Of a DNA stretch of 64,000 bases, positions 63,777 through 64,000 are shown piece by piece. Made by a program: the position numbers and the translations under genes. The DNA lies in NCBI GenBank assembly GCA_022496805.1, contig CM040085.1:12181811-12245810 (forward strand). The letters run 5' to 3'. Origin of the DNA: Pohlia nutans. Taxonomy: Eukaryota; Streptophyta; Bryopsida; Bryales; Mniaceae. Position 1 is the first letter of the stretch, and each line of letters opens with the position of its first letter. The notes under the pieces are model-generated. The model was not told where the DNA came from. It did not search any database and saw only the letters and a list, made by a program, of their open reading frames with translations.

Positions 63777-64000
63777 AGAAAAACAACCCTATAGCAACAC
63801 CAGAGTTTTCCACTCTAAAGTTCTTCTACCTAATAGCATTATTCAATACTAAAATACTAACACAACAAAAACAAAAAAACAAAAAAGATAGACCAAAACA
63901 TCAAAAAAACACAAAAAAGGCTCAAAAAACTCTAAACAAATAAAAACAACTAAAACCACAAAAAATAATAAAGAGGAAGCATTTCTTAATGCTTCCATAC
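63777..64000. other. A-rich trailer after the ORF1-like frame
   Basis: About 130 bp dominated by AACAAAAA and AAAAAAC words (63850-63980). It could be an inter-ORF spacer or the 3' tail of a retroelement. The window ends before this can be decided. Confidence 0.4.

Overview
This is a nuclear DNA window from a land plant. The gene set is plant-like: a two-repeat acetolactate synthase regulatory subunit with a transit-like N-terminus, a class XI-type leucine-rich-repeat receptor kinase relic, an A-type cytochrome P450, a UDP-apiose/xylose synthase fragment and an inositol phosphorylceramide synthase fragment. Introns are many, short and GT-AG, and intergenic DNA is AT-rich and full of small transposons. 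I cannot name the species. A seed-free plant is possible, but nothing here proves it.

Layout. 0-4.3 kb: four coding-like blocks (a methyltransferase-like tail, a lysine-rich coiled protein with a frameshift, an FCP1/NIF-type phosphatase-like protein, and a proline/serine-rich protein), separated by copies of a short palindrome. 4.7-8.2 kb: a receptor-kinase pseudogene with three in-frame stops and one frameshift. 9-17 kb: a corridor of gene fragments (UDP-apiose synthase, an unrecognised piece, inositol phosphorylceramide synthase, a receptor-kinase N-terminus) plus one small two-exon gene. 18.1-22.5 kb: CLP1, minus strand, 10 exons. 25.4-31.5 kb: RAD4/XPC, minus strand, 15 exons, divergent from an intronless PDCD2/MYND gene at 32.4-33.7 kb. 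37-38 kb: the end of a non-LTR retrotransposon. 38.8-43.6 kb: the acetolactate synthase regulatory subunit, 12 exons. 45.4-47.8 kb: a P450, minus strand, 3 exons. 48-54 kb: no gene, but nested miniature transposons. 54.3-57.5 kb: an unrecognised gene with one membrane segment. 58.2-59.9 kb: two large foldback elements. 60-64 kb: a repeat-rich leader and a decayed ORF1-like coding region.

The most distinctive feature is a colony of non-autonomous elements that begin TTAA-CCC and end GGG-TTAA, that is, with TTAA target duplications and CCC termini as in the piggyBac superfamily. I count at least eight sequence groups, one with five copies, four of which lie in introns of the acetolactate synthase regulatory and RAD4 genes. 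One element (52682-53482) sits exactly in a TTAA inside the right terminal repeat of another (52320-53489), so the insertion mechanism can be read directly. Other families are present too: a CACTA-like foldback (TTA duplication), a Tourist-like element (TAA duplication), a TA-flanked element, and an element that fills nearly all of P450 intron 2.

The intact genes are mostly housekeeping: mRNA 3'-end formation (CLP1), nucleotide excision repair (RAD4), ribosome assembly (PDCD2-like) and branched-chain amino-acid synthesis. They do not form an operon-like system. The clearest regulatory link is the RAD4/PDCD2 divergent region, whose PDCD2 side carries telo-box repeats.
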